Assembly: GCA_026225565.1 (NCBI GenBank)
Contig: JAMFTA010000076.1
Span: forward strand, 1 to 34,438
DNA length: 34,438 bases
Direction: 5' to 3'
Source of the DNA: Caulobacter sp.
Lineage (GTDB): Bacteria > Pseudomonadota > Alphaproteobacteria > Caulobacterales > Caulobacteraceae
The notes under the pieces are model-generated. The model saw nothing but the letters and a program-made list of their open reading frames with translations, did no database searches and was not told the origin of the DNA. The translations under genes and the position numbers were made by a program. Positions 16,835-24,906 of the stretch are shown piece after piece (positions within the stretch are counted from its first letter, which is position 1; every line of letters starts with the position of its first letter).

Positions 16835-17554
16835 TCAAACGGCGCCGCGGGTCGGAGAAGATGGCCGCCCGTCGTCATCGGGGTGGTGTCTCGCTCGCAA
16901 AAGATCGAACGCCGTGCCCGGGCCGCTGGCAAGGCGGCCCTGGATCATTTCGCATACCGCTTGCGGCCCGTGCACATTGGTGTCGATCTCCAGATCGTAG
17001 AGGTCGTTCGCGTAGGCCGCTTCGTAAAACCAGGGCCGTAGGCGATCCAGTCGGTCGACAATGATCCTTACGGCATCCTCGCCAAGCATGTCGGTGGGCA
17101 TTCTCTTGTCCATTTTCCTCATCGCCACGCGCTCCTTGAGCACTTCAAACGGCGGCTTGAGCGACACGAACAACACCGGCAACCCCTGTAGGCGCCAGAT
17201 CGCATCTTGCAGAAATGGAGGATCGGTGAACATCAGGTGATCGACGATGATGTTACATCCCGAACGCGAGGCGGAAGCGATCCACTCGTGAAAGCAATTG
17301 AAAGCGCGCACGCCGTTGTCGGCGAGGCTCCAGCGCAGCGGACCATCGGGACGATCGGGATCGAGCGGCAAGGCCTGCACCCCTTCGAGACTGCGGGGTC
17401 CGTGATGGCCGAACTTCGAGGGAAACGTGGCCGCCATGAAATGATCGATGCCATAGAGCAGCCAGAACGCTTCGGCCTGCTTGGCGAAAAGTTCACAGGT
17501 CGTCGATTTGCCGGAACCCGAAGTTCCGCTGACAATGATTATCTGGCCGGCCAA
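16835..17554 (-). CDS. Chloramphenicol phosphotransferase-like P-loop kinase
   Basis: The 239-residue protein starts with TTG at 17554, set by AGGA 7 bases upstream (AGGAAAAAAATTG) and by the P-loop right after it. Walker A is Gly10-Thr-Ser-Gly-Ser-Gly-Lys16-Ser. Val-Asp-His-Leu-Met-Phe at about residue 103 sits where the family has its catalytic Asp region, followed by an Arg-rich lid (Lys-Glu-Arg-Val-Ala-Met-Arg-Lys). The pattern resembles the chloramphenicol 3-O-phosphotransferase (CPT-like) family, which phosphorylates small hydroxylated molecules with ATP in the cytoplasm. The real substrate is not known and resistance should not be assumed. It follows the DUF7064-like gene by 33 bases and is likely co-transcribed with it. 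Confidence 0.75.
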   Translation of the reverse strand: MAGQIIIVSGTSGSGKSTTCELFAKQAEAFWLLYGIDHFMAATFPSKFGHHGPRSLEGVQALPLDPDRPDGPLRWSLADNGVRAFNCFHEWIASASRSGCNIIVDHLMFTDPPFLQDAIWRLQGLPVLFVSLKPPFEVLKERVAMRKMDKRMPTDMLGEDAVRIIVDRLDRLRPWFYEAAYANDLYDLEIDTNVHGPQAVCEMIQGRLASGPGTAFDLLRARHHPDDDGRPSSPTRGAV

Positions 17555-17587
17555 TTTTTTTCCTGCTCTTTAGCGTTCGACGTCCGC

Positions 17588-18526
17588 TCAGAACCCACCG
17601 GGGCGGATCTCGAGACGGGCGATTTTGCGGAAATTCTCGGTGCTACAGAATTCCTGGTTGTCGCCCCAATGGGTGATGTCGCCCCAGTTCCATTCCGCCA
17701 GCGACCACAGCACCGTGTGATCGGTGTAGCCGGTAAAGATCAGGCCTTCATCGAGCCGGCCGGTGGCGCTGATCTGCCGTCCGAGTTTGTCGGTCGCTTC
17801 GAATAGGATGAGCCGGGGGCCATAGCGGCCATATTCGAGCACCTCGCGACTTCCCGCGACGAGGCTGGACATCTCGCCACCCTGCCAAAGGTAGCCGCCG
17901 ATGACAGTCTGACGGCTCCCTGTGCCGATCGCGATGGCGTGGAACGAACTACTTTCGGCGATTCCCCAGAAATAGCCGCCGCTGGAGAGTGAATCGTAGT
18001 CGCGGGGACCAAAGGAGGTGTCGCGCATGGAGAAGCAGTCGATGGCGATCTCCCTGCCGTGGAGCCAGATTTTCCCGCGCATTCGGCCGGGCTGCTCGAG
18101 ATGAAATTTCGCTGTCTCCGCCTGAGCGGGGTCCGCGGTCGTGAGGACGTGAATCGGCGCATTTGCTTCCCACTCCAGATCCATCTTGAAGTCGGGCTGA
18201 TCATAGCGGATCGCATAGCGGCGAAGCGGTTCGAGCACTTTCACCGACAAGGAGTTGCGCGCCCTCATATCGAATTTGGACGCGCCTGGCGGCATGGCCT
18301 GCAGATGACTCCAATTGTAGTACAGACAATCCCACTGATTGGTTCCAGATGGATCCCACAGCACCGGGCCGCCGTTCAGCATTCCCATATTCGGGCGGAA
18401 GTAGTATTGGATCATGCCATGGATCCGCTCCTCGGGCTTGGAGACGGAAAACCACACGCTTTCGTTCCAATAGGGACTGTCACTGCGATCATCCGAGAAG
18501 CGATCGGCCTGGGGTAACGTGCTCAT
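17588..18526 (-). CDS. AttH/DUF7064-like protein (hydroxyneurosporene synthase-type fold)
   Basis: The 312-residue protein lacks a signal peptide. It has two beta-rich halves with many Trp/Tyr and the motif Arg-Asp-Thr-Ser-Phe-Gly-Pro-Arg-Asp-Tyr-Asp near residue 170, which resembles the Arg-Asp-His-Ser-Trp-Gly-Pro-Arg motif of DUF7064/DUF7065 proteins. These share the two-lipocalin-domain fold of carotenoid hydratase CrtC and AttH. The family has no settled reaction but often sits in xenobiotic, steroid or terpenoid catabolic clusters. Here it heads an operon with the CPT-like kinase and faces a TetR regulator across an intergenic promoter region. The assignment rests on motif resemblance only. 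Confidence 0.6.
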   Translation of the reverse strand: MSTLPQADRFSDDRSDSPYWNESVWFSVSKPEERIHGMIQYYFRPNMGMLNGGPVLWDPSGTNQWDCLYYNWSHLQAMPPGASKFDMRARNSLSVKVLEPLRRYAIRYDQPDFKMDLEWEANAPIHVLTTADPAQAETAKFHLEQPGRMRGKIWLHGREIAIDCFSMRDTSFGPRDYDSLSSGGYFWGIAESSSFHAIAIGTGSRQTVIGGYLWQGGEMSSLVAGSREVLEYGRYGPRLILFEATDKLGRQISATGRLDEGLIFTGYTDHTVLWSLAEWNWGDITHWGDNQEFCSTENFRKIARLEIRPGGF

Positions 18527-18906
18527 GGCTTAGGTTCTTCCGGAGTGGCGGGTGATTACGGGGTGGGCCATCAGCGGTCACTTCCCTTGCCTTGTCCAGG
18601 AAGCCGGCCGCAGCAATTGCCGGCCGCGCGCCCGAAGACATCGGCGAATGGTCTCGATCTCGGTCGGACAGAATTCAGGAAATTCTGGCGTTCCGTCGCT
18701 CGTAAGCACTCGTCGGTCAGGACAACAGGGAACGCGCCGCGGTTGGCGCCTGGGCTATTCTGTAAGCACGTCTCCATCAGCCGCTCCAATATGCCGAAGT
18801 CATTATCTATGAGACTATTCGTATCGTAAATTATCGGTCGTTGGTGTCAAACCAATTGTCGGCGCCGTTTTTTGCCTTTTGAAGCGCGCGCCGATTGGAG
18901 TAGCGG
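18527..18906. other. Divergent promoter region between the DUF7064 operon and tetR
   Basis: No supported gene lies here. The part nearest tetR (18795-18860) is A+T-rich and carries TTGGT-N5-ACCAA at 18841-18855, a small inverted repeat that could be an operator. A 72-codon minus-strand frame from a TTG (18571-18789) has no known features and I do not call it. TetR regulators usually bind such divergent regions and repress both sides. Confidence 0.4.
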
Positions 18907-19530
18907 ATGGAAACCCTCGATCAGCAAGGTCACGCCTCGCGTGTCACGAATCGGAAACGCATGAGCCGGCAAACTGACCCGCGAATGGTGCGTTCGCGGC
19001 GGGCGATGACGGCGGCGCTCATGCGTCTGCTGGGGGAAAAGGACCTCGACCGGATCACGATCGAGGAGATCGCCAGGACCGCGAATGTCGGGCGAGCAAC
19101 GTTCTTCCGCCATTTCTCGACGAAGGAGGGTTTGTTCAACGCGCTCGCATCGGAAGAAATCTCCGGTCTTCTGGCGCTAACGATTCCTCTGGTCACCGGC
19201 GTCAACAGCCTCCAATCCTGCTTGGCCCTATGCCGATATGTCGATGGGCGCCGCCTCCTTTGGACCGCGCTTCTCACAGGCGGGGCGGCTAGCAACGTCA
19301 GGGCGGAGTTTGTCCGTCAGGCGCTGGCGTGCGCGGCGCAGTTTCACCGCGACGATGGCGAAATTCCCATCGAACTTGGTACGCGCTACTGTACTGGAGC
19401 CACGCTCGATGCGCTTACCTGGTGGCTGGAGCAGCCGGAGGACTATCCCGCCGAAAAGATTGCCGGGATTATCGATTCGCTGATCATCCGCCCCTTCGTT
19501 CGGCCATTCCTCGAAAAAGAACGCCCCTAG
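18907..19530 (+). CDS. TetR-family transcriptional regulator
   Basis: The 207-residue protein has an N-terminal helix-turn-helix (~residues 35-78) containing Ile-Thr-Ile-Glu-Glu-Ile-Ala and Val-Gly-Arg-Ala-Thr-Phe-Phe-Arg-His-Phe, the standard TetR pattern, followed by an all-helical ligand/dimerisation part. The ATG at 18907 is preceded by GGAG at 8 bases; Met19 is an alternative. It is transcribed away from the DUF7064/kinase operon, so that operon is its likeliest target. It converges on the molybdenum hydroxylase operon, making control of that unit less likely. The ligand is unknown. Confidence 0.92.
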   Translation: METLDQQGHASRVTNRKRMSRQTDPRMVRSRRAMTAALMRLLGEKDLDRITIEEIARTANVGRATFFRHFSTKEGLFNALASEEISGLLALTIPLVTGVNSLQSCLALCRYVDGRRLLWTALLTGGAASNVRAEFVRQALACAAQFHRDDGEIPIELGTRYCTGATLDALTWWLEQPEDYPAEKIAGIIDSLIIRPFVRPFLEKERP

Positions 19531-19721
19531 CTGAAGCGGCGCGCAATGATGATTGGTCCGACGCGCTGTCGCCACCGATTCCTGGCGACCGGCTTCGGAA
19601 GACGCTCAATAGGTCCATGTCGATCACTCCATGACCCGCGGCCCTGCCGCTGCAGGAGGGTGAAACATGGGTCAATTCCCAGTGAAAAATTCCGGCCCGC
19701 CCACGTTGTCGACCGCGACCT

Positions 19722-22475
19722 CTATAGGCGCTCGCCGGTCAATTTGGCGTTGCCGAAAAAGCCCATCTTCACCTTGCCGGAAAGCTTGTCGCCCTCGATC
19801 TGCACGTCATATTTGAGCGTCAGCGATACGGGCTTTTCCACCTTTAGGTCCCATTTGAGCGTGGCGCCGGCGACGATCCCCTCGAAATCCTGGTCGCCCA
19901 TGTCGCTGTAGAGCGTGCCGGTGAGGATCTGGCCGTTGGTGGCGAAGCGTCCCTTCATCGCCTGGGGGCCCATGGGCGTGGACAGGACCATCTTCCACAG
20001 GCCATCGACGGCTGTGGCGGGCGCCGGCTCCAGCGGTGGGGCGGCCTGGGGCTCGGCGGCTTCGCCGATCGGCGTCGCGTCCGGCTCGCTTGCGGTCACA
20101 GCCGTCGGGCGGTCCACGGCGGCGGCCTGCGGTCCGGCGCCGTGGCCAGAGGCCTTGCGCAAAATCGTGCGCCCCTCGATCAGCTCGAGGATTTTGGACG
20201 GGGTGAGCGGCAGGTCGAGGCAGCGGGCGCCGAACGGAGATAGCGCGTCGGCGATGGCGTTGACCAAGGTCGGCGGGCCGATGATGCAGCCGCCTTCGCC
20301 CACGCCCCGAAACCCGCCCTCGGACTTCGATGGGGTGGAGGCGTGAACATGCTCGAAATCCGGCACATCCGAGATGGCCGGCAGCATATAGTCCTTGTAG
20401 GTGACCGCGGTCGGATTGCCTCGGGCGTCGAAGCTTACCTCCTCCAGCAGCACCGAGCCGATCGCCTGGGCCAGCCCGCCCGCGATCTGCCCTTCGACCA
20501 CGGCGGGATTGATCACCACGCCGCAGTCTTCGCTGGAGATCCAGCGCTTGATCGCAACAAAGCCGGTCTCGGCGTCGATCTCGACAATGCAGGCGTTGGC
20601 CGCGCTGGTGAAGGTGACGGGCGGCGGCGTATAGCGATATTGGGTCTCCAGTCCAGCCTGGATATCGGGCGGCAGGCGATCGGGCTCGCCATAGGCCACC
20701 TCGGCGATCTCGCGCAGACTGCGCGTCATTTCCTCGGCGCCGGCGACGTAAACCACGCCATTCTCGAGCCGAACATCGTCGGGGTTGGCGTTGAGCAGAT
20801 GGGCGGCGACGCGCTTGACCTTGTCGAGCAGCAGCTTGGCCGCCTTCATCGAGGCGCCGCCGCCGGCCACCCCCTGGCGGCTGCCGGCCGCGCCCGGGCC
20901 AAAACCCCCGCGCGAGCTATCCCCCTCGAACACCGACACATCTTCGTAGGGAACGCCCAGCTGGTCGGCGATCACCTGGGCCATGGTGGTTTGAGTCCCG
21001 TGGCCCTGCGAATGGGTGCTGAGCGTGGCGGTGACCTTGCCGGTGGGCTCGATCCGGATCTGCGCCAGCTCGCCGCTCATCACGCCGATGCTGCCGGTCG
21101 ACGCGGTCGGCTCGATATAGGTGGCGATACCCAGCCCGAGGTAGCGCCCCTGCTTGCGCGCCGCCGCCTGTTCGGCGCGGAAGGCGGGCACGTCCAGGGT
21201 CTCCAGCAGCTTGTCCAGGCATTCCGCCGGAGTGATGTCTTCTAGCTGGATGCCCAGGGAGGTTGTGCAGGGCTGGTCGGCCTTGGTGATGAGGTTGCGG
21301 CGGCGTATCTCGATGGGATCGACGCCGATCTGCCGCGCGGCGATGTCGAGCATGGTCTCGCGCGCCAGCGACTCCATCGCCCACGGCCCGCGATAGGCGG
21401 CCAGGCCCACCGTATTGGTGTACCAGCCCTTGGTGTAGAAGCCGAAGGCCGGCATCTTGTAGGCCGCCCACATGAACATCTGCACCGCGATGTTGCAGTC
21501 GGGGCCGTGGGGATAGGCGCCGTTGTTGAGGTCATAGTCGGCGTGCGAGGCCAAGAGCTTGCCGTCCGCGTCGAAGGCGATGCGCAGGGTGATCTCCTGC
21601 TCTCGCGCCTGATTGGCCGCGGTCAGGTTCTCGAGCCGGTCTTCGGTCCATTTGAGCGGCCGTCTCAGTATCATGCCGGCCGCGATCACGGCCATCTCCT
21701 CACGCCAAGGCTGAACCTTGAGGCCGAAGGAGCCACCGACATCCTTGGCGAGCACGCGGATGCTGATGTTCGGCATCCCGAAGGCCTGCGACAGATAGCG
21801 CGCCACCAGATGCGGGCTCTGGCAGGCGATATAGACGGTCAGTTCCTCGTCGCCCTGCTGATCGACCACGACGCCGCGGGTCTCCATCGGCGACTGGGAG
21901 ACGCGCTGGTGGGTGATCGTGCCGGTCACCAGGTGCGGCGCGCTCGCCAGCAGCGCCTCCAGGTCCTCGTCTTCCTCGACGCCCAACACGGCTGCGGCGT
22001 TCGACTCGCTGCCGGGGTGTACGAGCGGGCCGGTCTTGGCGTCGTCGATGGTGACGACCGGATCTTCTTCCTCATAGTCGATCGCCACCAGGCCGGCCGC
22101 GTCCTCGGCCAGATACCGATCCTGGGCGATGACCATGACCACCGGATCGCCCACATAGGCCACCCGGTCCGTCGCCAGCGGCGGGATCTCGATCCCCGGC
22201 AGGGTCAGATAGAAGGTGAGCATGTCGATCTTGAACCGCGACAGGTCCTTGGCCGTCAGGATGGCGTGGACTCCCGGCATGTCGCGGGCCACCGAGGTAT
22301 CGATCAAGGCGATGCGCCCGCGCGCGATCGGGCTGCGCACAAAGGCGACATGGAGCATACCGGGCAGAACGATGTCGTCGACAAAGGTCCCGCGGCCGGT
22401 CAGCAACCGGCCGTCCTCCTTGCGCGGCACGCGCTGACCGATGAAGCGCGCGGCGCCGATCTGAGGGGCGGTCAT
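19722..22475 (-). CDS. Molybdenum hydroxylase large subunit (xanthine dehydrogenase/aldehyde oxidase family) with extra C-terminal domain
   Basis: The 917-residue protein binds the molybdenum-pterin cofactor. Family marks are Gly-Arg-Gly-Thr-Phe-Val-Asp-Asp near the N-terminus, Val-Gly-Gly-Ser-Phe-Gly, Gln-Gly-His-Gly-Thr and the catalytic Glu727 in Gly-Val-Gly-Glu-Gly-Gly. The active-site loop reads Ala-Tyr-Arg-Gly-Pro-Trp instead of the Ala-Tyr-Arg-Cys-Ser-Phe-Arg of CO dehydrogenase, so it is not a true CoxL. After a Pro/Ala-rich linker (~780-820), a ~95-residue beta-rich domain (from Val-Asp-Gly-Leu-Trp) is added that typical large subunits lack. It overlaps the 2Fe-2S subunit gene by 4 bases. 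It hydroxylates an unknown N-heterocycle or aldehyde. Confidence 0.9.
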   Translation of the reverse strand: MTAPQIGAARFIGQRVPRKEDGRLLTGRGTFVDDIVLPGMLHVAFVRSPIARGRIALIDTSVARDMPGVHAILTAKDLSRFKIDMLTFYLTLPGIEIPPLATDRVAYVGDPVVMVIAQDRYLAEDAAGLVAIDYEEEDPVVTIDDAKTGPLVHPGSESNAAAVLGVEEDEDLEALLASAPHLVTGTITHQRVSQSPMETRGVVVDQQGDEELTVYIACQSPHLVARYLSQAFGMPNISIRVLAKDVGGSFGLKVQPWREEMAVIAAGMILRRPLKWTEDRLENLTAANQAREQEITLRIAFDADGKLLASHADYDLNNGAYPHGPDCNIAVQMFMWAAYKMPAFGFYTKGWYTNTVGLAAYRGPWAMESLARETMLDIAARQIGVDPIEIRRRNLITKADQPCTTSLGIQLEDITPAECLDKLLETLDVPAFRAEQAAARKQGRYLGLGIATYIEPTASTGSIGVMSGELAQIRIEPTGKVTATLSTHSQGHGTQTTMAQVIADQLGVPYEDVSVFEGDSSRGGFGPGAAGSRQGVAGGGASMKAAKLLLDKVKRVAAHLLNANPDDVRLENGVVYVAGAEEMTRSLREIAEVAYGEPDRLPPDIQAGLETQYRYTPPPVTFTSAANACIVEIDAETGFVAIKRWISSEDCGVVINPAVVEGQIAGGLAQAIGSVLLEEVSFDARGNPTAVTYKDYMLPAISDVPDFEHVHASTPSKSEGGFRGVGEGGCIIGPPTLVNAIADALSPFGARCLDLPLTPSKILELIEGRTILRKASGHGAGPQAAAVDRPTAVTASEPDATPIGEAAEPQAAPPLEPAPATAVDGLWKMVLSTPMGPQAMKGRFATNGQILTGTLYSDMGDQDFEGIVAGATLKWDLKVEKPVSLTLKYDVQIEGDKLSGKVKMGFFGNAKLTGERL

Positions 22476-22960
22476 GCCGGTTCCTCTCCCGCCGGAGCGC
22501 CCGCCAGCCTGCGAGCGGCGCGCCGGATGCCCTGATAGCCAGTGCAGCGGCAGATATGGCCCGACAGAGCCGCGAGCAGCGTATCGGCGCTTGGCCGCTT
22601 ATCGTCACCCGTCAGCGCGGCGAGCGTCATCACCACGCCGGGCGTGCAGAAGCCGCATTGCAGGCCATGCTCGTCGCGCAAGGCCTGTTGCGCCGGATGC
22701 AAGGTCCCGTCGGGCGCGGCGAGGCCCTCGACCGTGGTGATCTCGCAGCCGTCCGCCTGCACGGCCAGCATCAGACAGGCGCGCACCGCGCAGCCGTCGA
22801 CGATCACGGTGCAGGCGCCGCAAACCCCATGCTCGCAACCGAGATGCACCCCGGTGTAACCAGCATCGATGCGCAGGAAGTCGCCCAGGACCAGCCGCCC
22901 CTCCACGGTCGCCCGATGGGCCTGGCCGTTGATGGTGACCTCGATCCGATGCTCACTCAT
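22472..22960 (-). CDS. Molybdenum hydroxylase small subunit, two [2Fe-2S] clusters
   Basis: The 162-residue protein has a plant-type ferredoxin N-terminal domain with Cys42, Cys47, Cys50 and Cys62, and a C-terminal four-helix domain with Cys102, Cys105, Cys137 and Cys139 (Cys-Gly-Phe-Cys and Cys-Arg-Cys-Thr-Gly-Tyr). All eight cluster ligands are present. It passes electrons from the molybdenum site to FAD. It overlaps its neighbours by 4 bases on each side (ATGA-type), as in an operon with fixed stoichiometry. Confidence 0.96.
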   Translation of the reverse strand: MSEHRIEVTINGQAHRATVEGRLVLGDFLRIDAGYTGVHLGCEHGVCGACTVIVDGCAVRACLMLAVQADGCEITTVEGLAAPDGTLHPAQQALRDEHGLQCGFCTPGVVMTLAALTGDDKRPSADTLLAALSGHICRCTGYQGIRRAARRLAGAPAGEEPA

Positions 22961-23826
22961 GCCGCCTGCCTCGCATCCAGCGCCTCTTGGAGCGCGCGCG
23001 CGAAGATTCGTCGCCCAACGGTGCGCCGATAGTCCGCGGTGGCGTGGTGATCGTCGAAGGGTGCGGTGTCGGCGATCGCAAGCTCAGCGATCCCCCGCGC
23101 GTCGAGCCCCGCGATCGATTGGCCGAGCAGCGCCGCCTCCGCCTGCCTGGCCTTGATGGGGGTCGGTCCCATGCCGAACCAGGCCAGGCCCGCGCGGGCG
23201 ATGCGGCCTTGCTCCACCGTCAGCGCGCCGATCAGGCCGACCAGGGCGAAGTCGCCCGGCCGCCTCGCCACCTCGCGAAACAGGTTGATGGTGTCGGGCG
23301 GCCAGTCGGGGAAATGGATCGCGGTGACCAGTTCGTCGGGCTCCAGCGCGGTGGCGTAGGGGCCGAAATAGAGCGCCTCGGCGGCGATGCGCCGGACGCC
23401 CCGCGTCGAGCGCGCCTCCACCGACGCGCCCAGCGCCACCGCGGCCGCCGGCAGCTCGGCCGCCGGCTCGCCCAAGGCGATCGAGCCGCCAATGGTCCCG
23501 CGATTGCGGGTCTGGTGGTGCCCTACATGGCGTGTCGCGGTGAGCAGCAAGGGCAGGGCGTTGGCCAGTGTCGGATCGGCGATGACTTCGTTCTGGCGCA
23601 TGACCGGCCCGATGCGCGTGCCGCCGTCGGCGCGGGCGGCGCCCTTGAGCGCAGCGATCCGGTTGATGTCCACCAGGATGAACGGCTGGCTCATGCGCAG
23701 GGCGAGCAGCGGCATCAAGGTCTGGCCGCCGGCCAATACGGTGGCCCCGCCGCCCGCCTCGGCCAGCCGCTCGCAAACCTCGTCGATGGTCTCGGGGGCG
23801 ATATAGTCAAAGGGCGCGGGCTTCAC
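22957..23826 (-). CDS. Molybdenum hydroxylase medium subunit, FAD-binding
   Basis: The 289-residue protein starts with GTG at 23826, overlapping the stop of the coxG-like gene by 4 bases; the same frame is open upstream but gives non-family sequence. It begins Lys-Pro-Ala-Pro-Phe-Asp-Tyr and carries the FAD motifs Ala-Gly-Gly-Gln-Thr-Leu-Met-Pro (~residue 35) and Thr-Ile-Gly-Gly-Ser (~residue 112), as in CoxM and related FAD_binding_5 subunits, with a CO_deh_flav_C domain at the end. It takes electrons from the iron-sulfur subunit and passes them to an acceptor. Confidence 0.94.
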   Translation of the reverse strand: MKPAPFDYIAPETIDEVCERLAEAGGGATVLAGGQTLMPLLALRMSQPFILVDINRIAALKGAARADGGTRIGPVMRQNEVIADPTLANALPLLLTATRHVGHHQTRNRGTIGGSIALGEPAAELPAAAVALGASVEARSTRGVRRIAAEALYFGPYATALEPDELVTAIHFPDWPPDTINLFREVARRPGDFALVGLIGALTVEQGRIARAGLAWFGMGPTPIKARQAEAALLGQSIAGLDARGIAELAIADTAPFDDHHATADYRRTVGRRIFARALQEALDARQAA

Positions 23827-24587
23827 CGCTTGGCTTCCTCGCCCAGCCGCGCCAGCAGCGTGGGGTCGAGCACCACAATGGGCGCCGCCGTCCGCCGGCC
23901 GAACTCGAAGGCCGCCGCCGCGAGGATCACCAGCAGCAGGCCGATGGCGAGACCCATCCAATCCGATTGACCGCCGCCCTTGGCGTGCCCGATCAGGTAC
24001 CCGACCAGCGCGGCGACGACCAGCGCCAGGAGCCATGTCGTGGGGAGGCCCGGTGACGGTCGGACGTGGGGCGCAGCGGCCGCGTTTGCTTTCGCTCCCC
24101 TCCCGGCCGACGCCGACACACCCGCCGGCGGCGCGGCGGCCTGGGTCGCAGGCGCGGCGATCTCGCCAAATTGCTCAAAGAACTTGGCCGCAAGTTGCTT
24201 GGCGGTCGCATCGATGATCGGGCCGCCGAGCTGCGCCAGCCGGCCGCCGACCTGGGCGTCCACCTCGTAGGACAGCAGCGTGCCGCCATTGTCGTCGGCG
24301 AGCCGAACCTTGGCGCCGCCCCTGGCGAAGCCGACCGTGCCGGCCTGACCTTCGCCACTGATGGTGTAGCTGTTCGGCGGATCGAGCTCAGAAAGCGTGA
24401 CGGCGCCGGCGAAGCGCGCGCCGATCGGCCCGATCTTGATCGCTACCGTCGCCTTCAGCCGTCCGTCCGGCTCCTTCTCGAGCGACTGGCAGCCTGGCAC
24501 GCATCGCCTCAGGACCTCGGGATCGTTCAGCGCCTCCCAGACCCTTTGGCGGGGGGCGGCGATCCGCTGATTGCCGGTCATTTTCAT
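23823..24587 (-). CDS. CoxG-like SRPBCC protein with C-terminal membrane helices
   Basis: From the ATG at 24587 the protein has 254 residues. The N-terminal ~145 residues are a CoxG-type START/SRPBCC domain (Trp-Glu-Ala-Leu-Asn-Asp-Pro-Glu-Val-Leu and Val-Pro-Gly-Cys-Gln-Ser-Leu). A low-complexity Ala/Pro linker follows, then two hydrophobic helices (~180-202 and ~210-228). CoxG of carboxydotrophs is needed to anchor CO dehydrogenase to the membrane, so this one may tether the hydroxylase. It is the first gene of the operon. An in-frame ATG at 24638 has no better signal. Confidence 0.85.
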   Translation of the reverse strand: MKMTGNQRIAAPRQRVWEALNDPEVLRRCVPGCQSLEKEPDGRLKATVAIKIGPIGARFAGAVTLSELDPPNSYTISGEGQAGTVGFARGGAKVRLADDNGGTLLSYEVDAQVGGRLAQLGGPIIDATAKQLAAKFFEQFGEIAAPATQAAAPPAGVSASAGRGAKANAAAAPHVRPSPGLPTTWLLALVVAALVGYLIGHAKGGGQSDWMGLAIGLLLVILAAAAFEFGRRTAAPIVVLDPTLLARLGEEAKR

Positions 24588-24906
24588 GATGCGCTGCGTT
24601 CTTTCCCGTAGCCCGACCCAGCCGTTAGCATGTCGCAAGGGCCGGCGTCAGCCCGGAATTTGGCGGTCGCTCAGCTGGCTCCGGGCAGGTTCTCGCCGCC
24701 AACGCCGCCCCGGCTGCTGGATGCGAAGGCCGATCAAGGCTCCAGCAGGGCCGAGCCCGCCGTTGTCAGGCCGATTTTGCTGAGTGGCGGACCCTGATGG
24801 CGTAAGCCAGAACGGGGTAGGGGACAGCGCGTCCTCTCGATGCAAGTTGCGGTTGGACTGGCGGCGCCCGTCCGAGCTAATGCGTGTTGTCTAGGTAGGG
24901 ATTCTC
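24588..24906. other. Divergent promoter region between the hydroxylase operon and the amidase
   Basis: This 319-base G+C-rich stretch should hold promoters for both sides. I found no clear -35/-10 pair, operator or hairpin. A 57-codon plus-strand frame from ATG 24630 gives a Pro/Ala/Arg-rich product with no known motif and is not called. Confidence 0.4.

Noticed and set aside
18571-18789. 72-codon minus-strand frame starting with TTG
   Set aside because: No ribosome binding site or recognised motif, and it sits in the divergent promoter region where regulatory DNA is expected.
20343-22535. Two plus-strand frames (300 and 342 codons) opposite the Mo subunit gene
   Set aside because: They are antisense shadows with no motif or ribosome binding site, while the minus strand encodes all family motifs without a break.
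19722-24587. CO dehydrogenase identity (coxMSL) for the hydroxylase
   Set aside because: The active-site loop lacks the Cys-Ser-Phe-Arg signature that carries the copper-binding Cys of CO dehydrogenase.
24630-24803. 57-codon plus-strand frame before the amidase
   Set aside because: Pro/Ala/Arg-rich translation without motif or ribosome binding site, overlapping the expected promoters of both flanking units.
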